In this document: positions 19,619-29,188 of the stretch, one piece after another
Layout of the letters: every line of letters begins with the position of its first letter
How positions within the stretch are numbered: position 1 is the first letter of the stretch
Assembly: GCA_039105265.1 (NCBI GenBank)
Contig: JAPFFF010000004.1
Span: 7,855,501-7,919,500, forward strand
From: Tritrichomonas musculus
Lineage: Eukaryota; Parabasalia; Tritrichomonadida; Tritrichomonadidae
Length of the DNA: 64,000 bases
Direction of reading: 5' to 3'
Notes under the pieces: model-generated
What the model saw: only the letters and a program-made list of their open reading frames with translations
Databases searched by the model: none
What the model was told of the DNA's origin: nothing
Translations under genes and position numbers: made by a program

Positions 19619-20274
19619 ATAATCTTTTCTTTTTTTACATCACATTTTTATTAACGTAACATTTTAACGTAACTTTTGATAAAATCAAAAATTTTGATGT
19701 AAATCAGTTATTTATGTTTAAAACAATATTTTTATTCATAATCTAAAGATAAAAACTATTTTTCATTAACTCTTGCTAATTTTGATCAAAAAACTATGTT
19801 ATCGCAGATGATTATATCTGATAGATATAATTAGAAGCAAAATATCATAGAAAAAAAGGTTCTGTACATCGGTACTATTATAAAATAATTCAAATTCATC
19901 AAATAAATAAATCAAAACGATTTGGCCAATCATAATAAGTCGAAATAAAATCAGAATTTTATAATAAAATTAAAGTGCCATTTTACACCATCAAAAGAAT
20001 GATCAAAGAAATATCAAAGTTTTAATAATTTATTAACAATAATAAATGAAAAAAATTATTTTTGCTTTATATTCATGCTTTTTTATTTTAATTGATTAAA
20101 TTTTTGAAGATAAAAATATTTTTCAAATAAAAAAATTAACGGAAAATTACATATGTATTTGCATATGTAATTTCTATCGTCCTGTGTAATTACATTGTAT
20201 ATACAAAAAGTAAAGATTACTATTAAAGTATTGTTTTGAAGTACTTCTTTTTTTCTCACTACTACTAATGACCT
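19619..20274. other. intergenic, only a short palindrome
   Basis: AT-rich and non-coding. At 20144-20173 a perfect 12-bp inverted repeat (AAATTACATATG, 6-nt loop, CATATGTAATTT) could form a hairpin. Nothing else is recognised. Confidence 0.5.
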
Positions 20275-20960
20275 CTAATACATTCTCGGATCCCTCTCGA
20301 ATAAAATACCACCACTTGCTCCTCCAATCTTTCCTTCAAGAATTGTAGTTCCTTTATCAAGACCTACATTTATTGAATAACAAAAGACGAGTTCATATCC
20401 AAAGAAAGAGACGAAGATTGAAGATGATGTTGAGAAACCATCACCAACTCTCAAAGAAAAGTACAAGACATTTAAAAATGTTAAAGAAGATAATCATTAC
20501 AGTCGAACTAATGCAAAATGATTTCTCACCAAAAAAGGTGTGCAAATACATCTCTCAGTTCTATGATTTGAAAAAAGATATGACAAAACTTCAAAGTACA
20601 AGATATCCTTCAGCAACTGATAATTTCACAGAGAAGAATGCAAGAGCACGATTAGTTGAAGACAAGCTTCAAAGTCTGTGATACTTTTGGATACAGTTCC
20701 TGGTAATAACAAGAAAGTTTTGTTCCTCTTATAGTTGGAAATTATCAATTTATATTTATCGACTTCAACCATACTTGAACTCTGAAGAAAAAGAGAAATC
20801 GGATAACGCTTGTAGTTTCCTCAAAGGAATGACAAAAAACAAACACTTAAACAAGTACTGATGATCCGCAGGCAATTTATTGAGAGTTTAAAGTAGAACC
20901 ATTTTCAACAAGAAGAAGATATGAAAATGAAAGGAAATGAATTTCAATATCATTTTCCAC
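20275..20960 (+). pseudogene. decayed protein-coding remnant, unknown family
   Basis: The base composition is less AT-rich than the neighbours and protein-like runs appear in different frames: DDVEKPSPTLKEKY and KTFKNVKEDNHYSR near 20420-20518, then NDFSPKKVCKYISQF to ARARLVEDKLQSL at 20517-20681, then more pieces to about 20870. Each change of frame means at least one indel, so this is a gene relic rather than a working gene. The pieces are charged and helical. I do not recognise the family. Confidence 0.4.
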
Positions 20961-21502
20961 ATCAAGATGATGATGATGATGGATACCTCCATTTAAAATT
21001 TAGTATGAAAATGGATATATAAATTCTGTAACATTTTAATATTCATAAATCAGCAGCTTGATAGTAGTAAATTATCGTTTAAAATGAGGGGAAAAAGTCA
21101 GTTTGTAATTAAATGAGTAGATAGGTCCTTATGGTAGCTGGAATAATGTTTAGATAGTTTACTACTATTTCATGATTATGGAAAGGGAGAAACTTGCAAT
21201 TGTTTGTAAGAGGTGTAAAAGATGATATAAATGGTTTAAATATGCAGAACATTCTATATTCTTCTACGCATATCATTATTTTTTTATACATCACCTGAAA
21301 GAATTGATGATGAATATGGAAATTCATATCAATCCTTTTTTTCTCAAAGGAAAGAATGTCTTGAATGAATCGTAAAGCACCAATTGCATTTTAGATAGGA
21401 GTTTTATTTCCATGCGTTTCCTCATCGATTTCATTTAAAGGTGTGATTTCATAAAATATATTTGTTATTTGTTCATCAGCAGCTTGCGGTAGCCTTGGCT
21501 GC

Positions 21503-21608
21503 ATAATTTTGATAACGAGAATATAAATATATGGGCTCATATATTCAAAAAGTTCGTGACAAAAAAAAATCCAAACAAAAACATTTATATTCTCGTTATC
21601 AAAATTAT
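21503..21608. repeat. perfect 26-bp inverted repeat with 54-nt spacer
   Basis: The arms are 21503-21528 and 21583-21608, both containing TTTTGATAACGAGAATATAA or its complement. No mismatch occurs over 26 bp, which is far beyond chance. It lies immediately downstream of the frameshifted minus-strand ORF at 21610-21902. It might be a foldback transposon end, a transcript-end hairpin, or the footprint of an inverted duplication. Confidence 0.85.
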
Positions 21609-21609
21609 T

Positions 21610-21902
21610 TTAGTGCAAAAAATATTCAACTTCTAATGCCCTTGCTTCATTATTTTTATAATACTTTCTTTCAATAACTTTGCTTATATTTCTTTTCCAT
21701 ATATCATTGAGTTCTTTAGGAGTTAACGAGTATGCTAAGAACCATAAGCCTCCTTCTTTGCTACGTAAAGAATAAACTAATACTTTCAGGGCAAGCAAAA
21801 AGCTATTAACTCATTCAGCCCTTTTTCGAACAGGATAAGAATATTCTTTTTGGTATAATCGGGAGTAGTAAAGAGTAAGTTATATCCCAAAGGCTCAGAC
21901 AT
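21610..21902 (-). pseudogene. small frameshifted ORF, unknown function
   Basis: From an ATG at 21900-21902 the minus strand reads about 37 residues (MSEPLGYNLLFTTPDYTK...), and then continues in another frame after a T-run (LALKVLVYSLRSKEGG to EYFLH, ending at 21610). A single-base change in the T-run would join them, so this seems a recent break in a gene of about 97 codons. Composition looks coding. The family is not recognised. Confidence 0.4.
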
Positions 21903-22116
21903 TTTGATGAGTAATAATAATTAGTTTGTTTAAAGTAGAAAGGTGATAAACATGATTTATTTCATGTTAAGCAAATTCATTAGCCTTAATTATCTCCTAA
22001 GTATGAAATATTAAAATGCTTTAAATTATGATGATTTGATGTTAGTCAATTAATTACAAATCAACACTGGAACGATTGATTATCCTTTTTTGGTATTTAT
22101 ATAAATATAGTTAATT

Positions 22117-22904
22117 ATGAATAGTATTTTTTATTCCAAAAAATCGAGGTCAAAACATAATATTTTTTCCCCTAATATTCAAACAATTCGATGGAATTCG
22201 CTTTATTACTGTGTGAAATATATAGTGAAGAATATTATAAAGAATACAGATTCCATTAATAATGAAGTTCAAAAATGCATTGATACAATTGAATCAAAAA
22301 TTACTTGGGAAATTCTGTTGAATATTCGGAAATTCATGAATAATTTTATAAAATTTGTTGAAAAAGATGAAACAAATCTTAGCTCAATGATGAATGAGTT
22401 CATCTATACATATAATCATTATCAAATAATGAGTCTCAAGTATCGCAATGTCTTGCCGAATGTTTATTTGAAAGATTTTTTAATGATTGCCCTCTAAAAC
22501 TTCCTGCTTTTGCATATCTCCTTACGAGAGAAGGATTGATTTATGTTTTCAGTGCACCTGAAGACGAAAAACAAGTATATATCAATTATGCAATTGATGG
22601 TTTAAAAGATTATATTGAAAAAAGGAAATTTCAAAATAGTGAAGAAATTGTATGGTTATTTAGCAATTATTTAGAAAATCAACCTATTGAATGATTTTCA
22701 GACAGTAAAACGCTATATGAGCAATGGAAGGAAATTCCTAATGATTCTGGCATCAATGCTTGTGAGGTTTTATCAATTCCATGTTCCGAAGCGGCAGTTG
22801 AGAGACTTTATTCTTTTCTCACATCAATTACTTCAAGCTCAATGTATAACAGTAGTTTTGAATCTATTGAAGCACGATTGATGATTCATTTAAATTCAAT
22901 TTGA
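22117..22904 (+). mobile_element. hAT transposase pseudogene, C-terminal half
   Basis: The first frame (22117-22497) contains TIRWNSLYY, the TRWNS motif of hAT transposases. A frame change near 22470 leads to PLKLPAFAYLLTREG and on to 22694, where a TGA interrupts. The same frame then runs to 22904 with CSEAAVERLYSFL and IEARLMIHL, the conserved hAT C-terminal dimerisation domain. The N-terminal zinc finger and first catalytic Asp region are missing and no TIRs could be paired around it. It is thus a truncated copy with one frameshift and one stop. It differs in sequence from the hAT piece in element A. Confidence 0.8.
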
Positions 22905-23022
22905 TAAAAATGTTGAAATCACATTACAAAACAAATTATAAAATTCTTTATTTATAAAAATAAATAAATAACAATCAAATTTAATAATCATAATAAAGCT
23001 ATTTTTATTTATCTATTATTAT

Positions 23023-24244
23023 AGAGGTATTCACTTTGAGGGTTTTGACTGTATTTTTTTTAAAAAATATAAAAATTAAAACGCATTTATTTAATAAATG
23101 ATACATTAAAAATTACAGAATGATTTATGCGCTAGTTTTTGAGAAAATTCGATTTTATTAAAAAAATTATTTTTTTCAATGTTCATGAGCCATTTAAAAC
23201 CGAAAAATATTATATAAAAAAATTGAAAGAAAAATTTTCCAAAATGCAACTAAACTCAATTAAATCTTTTTCATCTCTTATTCAAAATTGAAAGATTTTG
23301 CTTTTTTCTTTCAATTTTTTTTTATTCGGTTTTGCCATTTTTATTTTTGGTTTCAAGAAAAAGCAGCCAGAGACAAAACTTTATATTTGTCATTAGAGTA
23401 GGCAACAAAAAGATCAAATGCATTCATCTGTAGTAGCTAAGCTAGCCAGGGAGGTTTAAGGTTTCCATTTTAAACTATTCGCATGATTTAATAAAAATTT
23501 TCATTTTTATTCAATTTTTTTTTTACTAATATAAATTGAATACTTTTGATTTTTAAAAAAAATAATTTTCATCCCCCGATAGCTACTTTTTAATAAAAAC
23601 CTCAAATAATCATTCAAAATATTGAATAAAAATATTCAATTTTTTTTCGAAAAATTGAATAAGAGATGAAAACAATTTAATAGGGTTTATAATTTAATTC
23701 AAAATTTTGAATATTTTTTAATTATATGTACGTTAAAAAACGTTTATTTTTTATTTTGAGTACAATAAATGAATCATATTTTCCAAAAAATTGGCCGCAT
23801 AAAATCATTAATGCTTCTAGGATTAAATTCTCATGGCCAATATAATCATTATATTAAAGTTGTAAAATCATATAAAGACAATTTTTGAAGTTATCATCTA
23901 TTTTTAATGAAAAATGCTTTTTAGGTTTGAAAGTATGAAGAATGCAGATTTTGCAGTTTCTGAATTAGGAAATAATTAGAAATTTTCATTTATTGTGACA
24001 ATACTTTGGAATAATGAAGATATCCAAAATATATTCGATGTTACAAATAAAAAGATATAATTTTATTGTTAACTAAAATATGATTTTTTCCTCAATTTAA
24101 TATTCAAATCATCATTTAAACATTTTATAGATTATTTTTATGATAAAAAGAAATAAAAATAATCTGTATTTAGCTCAAAAAATTAAAAAATTCATTTTAA
24201 AGAAAGAAAATGACCGTTAAGTCACTTAAGGTGAATACCTCTAT
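23023..24244. mobile_element. MITE-like element with TA-flanked inverted ends, about 1.2 kb
   Basis: Inverted ends TAGAGGTATTCAC (from 23022) and GTGAATACCTCTA (24231-24243) bound a non-coding segment, with TA at both borders, as for Tc1/mariner-type insertions. Beyond 13 bp the ends match only loosely. Internally, a second inverted pair containing CATCTCTTATTCAA (about 23269) and TTGAATAAGAGATG (about 23656) adds symmetry. No transposase is encoded. Confidence 0.6.
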
Positions 24245-24945
24245 TATTATTATTATTTTGAAGAGATTCGATTAATGATTAATTTTATATATATTTTATT
24301 TAGAAAGAAAAAAAAAAACAATAGAAAATGGGAAGATAAAATGATATTAATATTAAAACGATAGAGCATCTAGGTAATTGAGTTTATTGGATACAATGAT
24401 AATTACAATTTTCAAAAAGAAAAAAGAAAATTATGTTAAAAAAGCATGCATGCACTAATATAACAATAAAAATAATAACGAGAATTGCTGTAATTTGAAA
24501 AGAATTGCTCTGATTTTTGTTTTAAAATAAGAATTATATGAATGTTCCAAAAACGAATACACATTAGTCTGTAAATCAATGAAAATATTATCTTATTGAT
24601 ATGAAAATATGGTATCTAATCAATCATTTCCTTTCATCGTGCTCAAATTAAATTTTTTCCCCAATCTATATAAATTTCCTTATGCAAGGCCATCATATGA
24701 TGATATTACTCATATCCTTTATGATGATAAATTTGCTATTGAGGAATTTGGAATGAGTGCATATTTGGAAGCAAGGATCGATTCAGACAATTAAAGTGCT
24801 TTTTTTTTTAACTCTGATTAAAAGATATAGTCTACATCTTGAATTGATTTTAATATCATTTAATTCATTAGTGCTGTTAAGTATCTATAACAATAACCAA
24901 ACTTCAAAACTTGAGATAAAATTATTAAAAAGAAGGGAAAAAATT
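24245..24945. other. intergenic; one short ORF of doubtful meaning
   Basis: A 61-codon ORF at 24609-24794 (+) contains YARPSYDDITHILYDDKF, with coding-like composition, but it is short and has no family I recognise. It may be the relic of a larger gene. The remaining bases show nothing. Confidence 0.3.
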
Positions 24946-25019
24946 AGCCTCCGGCGGGACTCGAACCCGCAACCCCAAGATTAAGAGTCTTATGCTCTAG
25001 CCTGTTGAGCTACGAAGGC
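24946..25019 (-). tRNA. tRNA-Lys (anticodon CTT)
   Basis: A full cloverleaf can be drawn on the minus strand: acceptor GCCTTCG/CGGAGGC with one G-T pair, D-arm TAGCTC...GAGC, anticodon loop CTCTTAA (anticodon CTT), T-arm GCGGGTTCGAGTCCCGC. There is no intron. A T6 terminator follows 3 bases after the acceptor stem (TAATTTTTT). The discriminator base reads T, which is unusual for tRNA-Lys; the tRNA-Lys(TTT) at 41645 has A. Confidence 0.93.
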
Positions 25020-25251
25020 AATTGAGCATAAATAAGATTAATGGATATAAAAATAATATTAAAATATTAACATTAATGTTAATTTTACAGCTTCATTTTA
25101 AAGGGAACGGACCCCTCAATTGAGGTATTGCTTAAAGGTGTTATTTTTACAATCAAAAAAAGGTAACTTTTTTTTGCTATTATTGATTTTTTTCTAGTAA
25201 AAAATTTGAATAAAATTTAATTTTTTTTTCAAGCATTGGCTGATTATTTTT

Positions 25252-25557
25252 ATGAAAACAAGAAGCAAAATTGCAATTCCTCAAGATTATATTGAAGAAA
25301 TTTTTGATGTTTTTTTATTCGAAGATCCTTCAAAATTGCATTTTTTATCTTCCAAAGTTAATGATCATACAGACTGCGAAATGTTTGTTGAGCTGTTTCT
25401 ACTTTTTTCATACTCATTTGCTACAGAATTGACCGTTGAAAGGTATTTATCGATTCACAAATATGTTCATAGCAACAAAATGACAAATATATCAAAGTGC
25501 AAATGCAGCTACATCATCCATCAAAAAAAAAAAAATTCTCTAGGTGCATCTTTTTGA
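25252..25557 (+). CDS. small ORF in the TIR element, unknown (101 aa)
   Basis: It starts at ATG 25252 and has plausible composition over residues 1-85 (IPQDYIEEIFDVFLFEDPS, LTVERYLSIHKYVH). The last 20 residues run through an A-tract into the inner inverted repeat, so the original C-terminus may have been cut off when the recombinase unit arrived. I do not recognise a family. It is either a fragment of a host gene or an accessory protein of the outer element. Confidence 0.45.
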   Translation: MKTRSKIAIPQDYIEEIFDVFLFEDPSKLHFLSSKVNDHTDCEMFVELFLLFSYSFATELTVERYLSIHKYVHSNKMTNISKCKCSYIIHQKKKNSLGASF

Positions 25558-25619
25558 GTTTCGCTTTTCCACTATAAAAAAAATAAATGAAGTTACTTTT
25601 TGAATAAAATAAAAAAATT
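25531..25619 (+). repeat. left inner inverted repeat of the recombinase unit
   Basis: The block AATTCTCT..GCATCTTTTTGAGT..GCTTTTCCACTAT..AAATGAAGTTACTTTTTGAATAAA (positions about 25534-25611, words separated by short divergent bases) matches the complement of 26785-26875. About 90 bp are involved with scattered mismatches. It lies 61 bp beyond the recombinase stop codon. Confidence 0.75.
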
Positions 25620-25680
25620 AAATATAAAATAAAAAAACTTTTTCAATGTAAAATTTTAATTAAAATTTGATAAAATTAGA

Positions 25681-26625
25681 TTAAAATCTTAATGCATTAG
25701 AAATTTCATTTCCAGCTCTTACACCATCAACTGATACATATCTAATATAGGCTTCAGATTTCCAACGTCCTTGATGTTTTATGACGCAATCTTGAACGCC
25801 ATTCAAAGAGGCATAATAAGCACCTCCACGGCGAAATGAGTGCCAATTATAATTAGCAACATCGTCAATTCCAATTGATTTTAATATTGCATGCAAATGT
25901 TGTCTTAAATAATATGTGTTATTACAAATGAATTCATCATCTCTTAAATTTTGTAAAAAATTCATATAATTTATTGGACAATTTAATGAATTGTTTTTTG
26001 TGACATAAGTATCAGCGCCAGTGTGATCTTGATCTGTTTTTGAGCAAGAAATATGAACCTTTAAAATTTCTTTTTCGTCATCATATTTTAAATCAGATTT
26101 TTTCAAATTAATCACTTCTGAAATTCTTAAAAAGCAATAAAAGCTTAATGTCATTAAAAAGAAAAACTTTTGATCAGGTGCATTTGTTGGTGGTATTGAT
26201 TCATAAATTAAGTTAAACCATGCAGGATCAAAAGGTTTTTTTGCCTTTGGACAATATCCACCTGACATCTCTCTTCTTAAACCGTTTTTAAAAATTTTGA
26301 AACTCATTGACAAAACTATATTATCTACATCATGATCTTTAAAATATGATGAGAATGCTTGTATATATTGCTTTAAGGTAGAATAACTTCGATTATTAGT
26401 TTCTTTTTGATATACTATGAAAGCAATGATTTTGTTTTCAGTAATCGGATAAGGATCTTCCTGAATAGTGTTTGTCAAAATATCTTCGTAAACATTTAGA
26501 CATGATTGATATGCTTGCTTTGAAGACAAAGCAATTGAATTGGCTTTGATTTCATTTCCTTTGGCGAGAAGTTGTTGCATCAAACTCATCGTAATATTTG
26601 AATGAAATTTTAATTCAAAACTCAT
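25681..26625 (-). CDS. tyrosine recombinase (phage-integrase family)
   Basis: A 314-aa protein with an N-terminal SAM-like core-binding domain (about 30-115) and a complete catalytic domain: Arg167 in FLRISEVINL, Lys196 in SCSKTDQDH, His262 and Arg265 in WHSFRRGGA, Trp288 in HQGRWKS, and nucleophile Tyr293 or Tyr296 in AYIRYV. All catalytic positions are present and the frame is open, so it may be active. The family cuts and rejoins DNA through a 3'-phosphotyrosine link at paired sites. The first ATG lies in one of three tandem 36-bp repeats; a second in-frame ATG at residue 13 is as likely. It is flanked by inverted repeats and sits in a larger TIR element. It could be Crypton-like, but Cryptons lack such repeats. 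Confidence 0.92.
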   Translation of the reverse strand: MSFELKFHSNITMSLMQQLLAKGNEIKANSIALSSKQAYQSCLNVYEDILTNTIQEDPYPITENKIIAFIVYQKETNNRSYSTLKQYIQAFSSYFKDHDVDNIVLSMSFKIFKNGLRREMSGGYCPKAKKPFDPAWFNLIYESIPPTNAPDQKFFFLMTLSFYCFLRISEVINLKKSDLKYDDEKEILKVHISCSKTDQDHTGADTYVTKNNSLNCPINYMNFLQNLRDDEFICNNTYYLRQHLHAILKSIGIDDVANYNWHSFRRGGAYYASLNGVQDCVIKHQGRWKSEAYIRYVSVDGVRAGNEISNALRF

Positions 26626-26677
26626 CGTAATGTTTGAATGAAATTTTAATTCAAACTTTCATCGTAATATTTGAATA
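26587..26677 (-). repeat. tandem 36-bp repeat over the recombinase start, Inr-like
   Basis: Two full copies and a partial third (26587-26622, 26623-26657, 26660 onward) each contain, on the minus strand, TTTCATTCAAACATTACGATG: an Inr-like TCATTC word followed by an ATG. The repeat has duplicated both a possible promoter and a start codon, giving an N-terminus of alternative length (314 or 302 aa). Confidence 0.7.
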
Positions 26678-26784
26678 TATTTAATCGGTGTCATTTGAAT
26701 TAAACCGCTTTTTTTAAAAGAGTATTTTCAATTAGAGCCTATTTTTAATTAATATAAAGTATAAAAGTTTTTTTTTTTTTTTTC

Positions 26785-26875
26785 AATTTTTTAATTTTAT
26801 TCAAAAAGATAACTTCATTTGTTTTTTTTAATAGTGAAAAAGCTATACTCAAAAAGTTGCAAAAAAGAGAATTAA
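26785..26875 (-). repeat. right inner inverted repeat of the recombinase unit
   Basis: On the minus strand this reads ATTCTCT..GCAACTTTTTGAGT..GCTTTTTCACTAT..AAATGAAGTTATCTTTTTGAATAAA in short matching words, the mirror of 25531-25619. Together the pair bounds a 1.35-kb unit holding only the recombinase gene. Confidence 0.75.
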
Positions 26876-26880
26876 AAATG

Positions 26881-26925
26881 AATGAAGTAGCTTTTTGAGG
26901 CGAAGCCTCAAAAAGCTACTTCATT
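26881..26925. repeat. perfect 21-bp hairpin, 3-nt loop
   Basis: Arms AATGAAGTAGCTTTTTGAGG+C (26881-26901) and its exact complement (26905-26925) surround GAA. The arm shares AATGAAGT..CTTTTTGA with the inner inverted repeats at 25587 and 26803, and its core CTTTTTGAG also occurs in the hairpin at 429-451. It may be a recombinase binding or crossover site, or the terminator of a transcript. Confidence 0.85.
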
Positions 26926-27338
26926 TATTTTTTAAATAAAAAAAAAATAAAATAAAATAAAATAAATAAAACATGAAATATATTTGTTTTTATTTTAAAA
27001 TTTTTTATATTTATAATTGTATTCAAAATAATCGTTTTATTTTTCAATTTTTTGAATACATTTATGAACAAATATACTATCAAATTATTTGATAAAAATA
27101 TGGTTATATTTTTTCTCATTGATAAAAGGTGTTTTTTTAACTCATCCCTCTAAAATGAAGCTGTAGTTAATTTATTTATATTCCTCAATAGTAATACTAA
27201 AGCTAATTTGTATTATATTCATTGAAAATTTTGATATAAAACAGTTTATTTAAAAAAAATTCACGTAAAATGCATCAACTATTATTGAAAAACTATGAAG
27301 CAAATCATGTTATATTCAAAAATTAAAGAATGCTCAAT

Positions 27339-27352
27339 TCATTTCATTTTCA
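27339..27352 (+). promoter_or_regulatory. Inr element of the 528-aa ankyrin gene
   Basis: TCATTTCATTTTCA ends directly at the ATG and fits the trichomonad Inr pattern. It supports the start at 27353 and a leader of only about a dozen bases. Confidence 0.65.
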
Positions 27353-28939
27353 ATGATGAACCAGCTGTTTCAAGAGCATTCAGATGAAAATAGAGTAAAA
27401 GAGCCAAACAAACTTGCAGATTACATTAGGGACTTTGCCTCAAGAATTGCAGATTTACAAGAAATATTTATCAACTTAAGCACTGATAACTTTACCCAAT
27501 CAATCAAAGAAATAGAATCTTATTGTTTCTTTGATAATGATGATCAAATTCATGATTTCCTTTTTCATTTAATTGAAGCAACCGAATATCGACCTTTAAA
27601 AATTGATATTTTTTGCGATTTTTTAATAGAAATTTTCAGGCAAAAGAAAAGTCTGATTGGTTTTGTTCGAAAAGATCTTTTAAAGCAGTTGTTTAGATCA
27701 TTTTTATATCAATCGCCTTTTCCCGAACAATCATCAAAAGTTCACTTTTTATACCGATGCTATTTCAAAGGAATTTTAGAACTAGGATCAATAATTAAAC
27801 TAATACAAAAAACAATTGACAATTACATTTGGTATTCTGAATCAATAGCTTGGATTGTTTCTTATTTCATTGATTTAGTTCCCGAAGGAATTTTAAACGA
27901 AGCAAGATCTAGAACTATAAAAAATCCACCCATAAATCCTATTTTTAAAAAATTCCTCAATTCTTATCGTTTCAATGATTATTACGAAAATAACGAAAGA
28001 AAAAATTCAAGTATTTTTATCAAAATTTTAAAGAAAGATGACGTTGACGCTCTTAATATGTCTTTATGTCCAAATTATAATTATGATTTAATTATTGAAC
28101 CAGATATTTTTGAAGAATGTCGAATAATTCAGTATAGACCAACTTTAATTTCATGTGCTGCCTTTTTTGGGTCAATTAAATGTTTTAAGTACCTATTGCT
28201 AAATCATGCTAGTTTATCACGAAGAGACGAAAGAAAGAAATCAATCGCCACTTTTGCTGTAAGTGGAGGAAATGTTGAAATCATTCGTATATTAGAACAA
28301 GAAAAAATTGATTTCGATGATACAATTAAAGATTCTGTAATTTTTTATCATTTTGATATTTTCGAATGGATCCGTGTAACAAAATTCACTGAAGATTTAG
28401 ACTCATACAATATTACTCAAATGTGTGCATACAGTGGGAATATTAAGATTTTGATTCATTGTATCAATTCAGGTTGCAATGTTAACAGATTTTTTCTTGG
28501 GCAAACACCAATTTTAAAAGCAGCTGAAAAAGGAAAGAGCGATGTTATAAAAATTTTATTAAGTTTACCAGAAATCAATCCTAATGAAAAATGTGAATCA
28601 GAAACACCTTTGATTTACGCTGCAAGAAACGGAAATGTTGATTGTGTGAAAATTTTATGCAGTTCGCCCAAAGTGAAGCTCAACGAAGTTGGAATTATTG
28701 GATCAGCCCTTCATTATGCTACTTTCTATTGTCATGCAAAAGTTGTGAAGATTTTGCTTCAAACAAAAAGAATCGATACATCAATTAGAGATCATCTTAG
28801 AGAAACAGCATTACAAACAGCAAAGAATAATAATATAAAAAAGATTGAAAAAATTCTCACAGAAGATCAATCTTTTTTTGGATATGTTGTTGAACATTTT
28901 AAAGACTTTATCAATGGCGTTTTATTTTGGCTTTTATAA
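27353..28939 (+). CDS. DUF3447-type ankyrin-repeat protein
   Basis: A 528-aa protein. Residues about 1-190 are the helical N-terminal region seen in the large trichomonad ankyrin family, about 210-300 the DUF3447-like link with the signature LISCAAFFGSIKCFKYLL, and about 300-500 ankyrin repeats (QTPILKAAEKGKSDVIKILL, ETPLIYAARNGNVDCVKILC, SALHYATFYCHAKVVKILL, ETALQTAKNNN). The end is short and mildly hydrophobic. The frame is intact, in contrast to two broken relatives in this window (1433-1849, 33667-35050). Ankyrin repeats mediate protein binding; the partner is unknown. No signal peptide or clear membrane segment is seen. Confidence 0.9.
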   Translation: MMNQLFQEHSDENRVKEPNKLADYIRDFASRIADLQEIFINLSTDNFTQSIKEIESYCFFDNDDQIHDFLFHLIEATEYRPLKIDIFCDFLIEIFRQKKSLIGFVRKDLLKQLFRSFLYQSPFPEQSSKVHFLYRCYFKGILELGSIIKLIQKTIDNYIWYSESIAWIVSYFIDLVPEGILNEARSRTIKNPPINPIFKKFLNSYRFNDYYENNERKNSSIFIKILKKDDVDALNMSLCPNYNYDLIIEPDIFEECRIIQYRPTLISCAAFFGSIKCFKYLLLNHASLSRRDERKKSIATFAVSGGNVEIIRILEQEKIDFDDTIKDSVIFYHFDIFEWIRVTKFTEDLDSYNITQMCAYSGNIKILIHCINSGCNVNRFFLGQTPILKAAEKGKSDVIKILLSLPEINPNEKCESETPLIYAARNGNVDCVKILCSSPKVKLNEVGIIGSALHYATFYCHAKVVKILLQTKRIDTSIRDHLRETALQTAKNNNIKKIEKILTEDQSFFGYVVEHFKDFINGVLFWLL

Positions 28940-29188
28940 AAACTTAAGCTCGAATTTTTACTTGCATAATAATCTTTGCACTCTAATTCTCTTACATAAT
29001 TTTGTCATATATACTAATAATTTTATTATTTAAATATTTGGATTATAATATCAGGAATATTGGCATTTTATCCAGTCACTTTGAAGATATTACATTTTTT
29101 TTTAAATTATCATAACTCTTTCAAAAAGTTTTTTAAATTGAAAAAACAATTCAAATTCGATTGAAATGAATTTTTTTATTATTCTAAC

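Larger units (their letters stand above)
25086..27165. mobile_element. 2.08-kb TIR element with 8-bp TSD carrying a tyrosine-recombinase gene
   Basis: Near-perfect 21-bp terminal inverted repeats (TACAGCTTCATTTTAAAGGG... at 25086-25106; complement at 27145-27165, one mismatch) are flanked by an 8-bp duplication GTTAATTT at 25078-25085 and 27166-27173. Inside lie a 101-codon ORF (25252-25557, +), a tyrosine recombinase (25681-26625, -) bounded by its own longer inverted repeats, and a strong hairpin (26881-26925). Tyrosine recombinases do not normally create 8-bp target duplications, so the outer ends look hAT-like and the recombinase part looks like a second element or cargo. No capsid or polymerase gene is present. 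Confidence 0.8.

Noticed and set aside
26925-27119. 64-codon minus-strand ORF in the right arm of the recombinase element
   Set aside because: Almost only Ile, Leu, Phe, Lys and Asn from AT-rich DNA, no credible protein signature.
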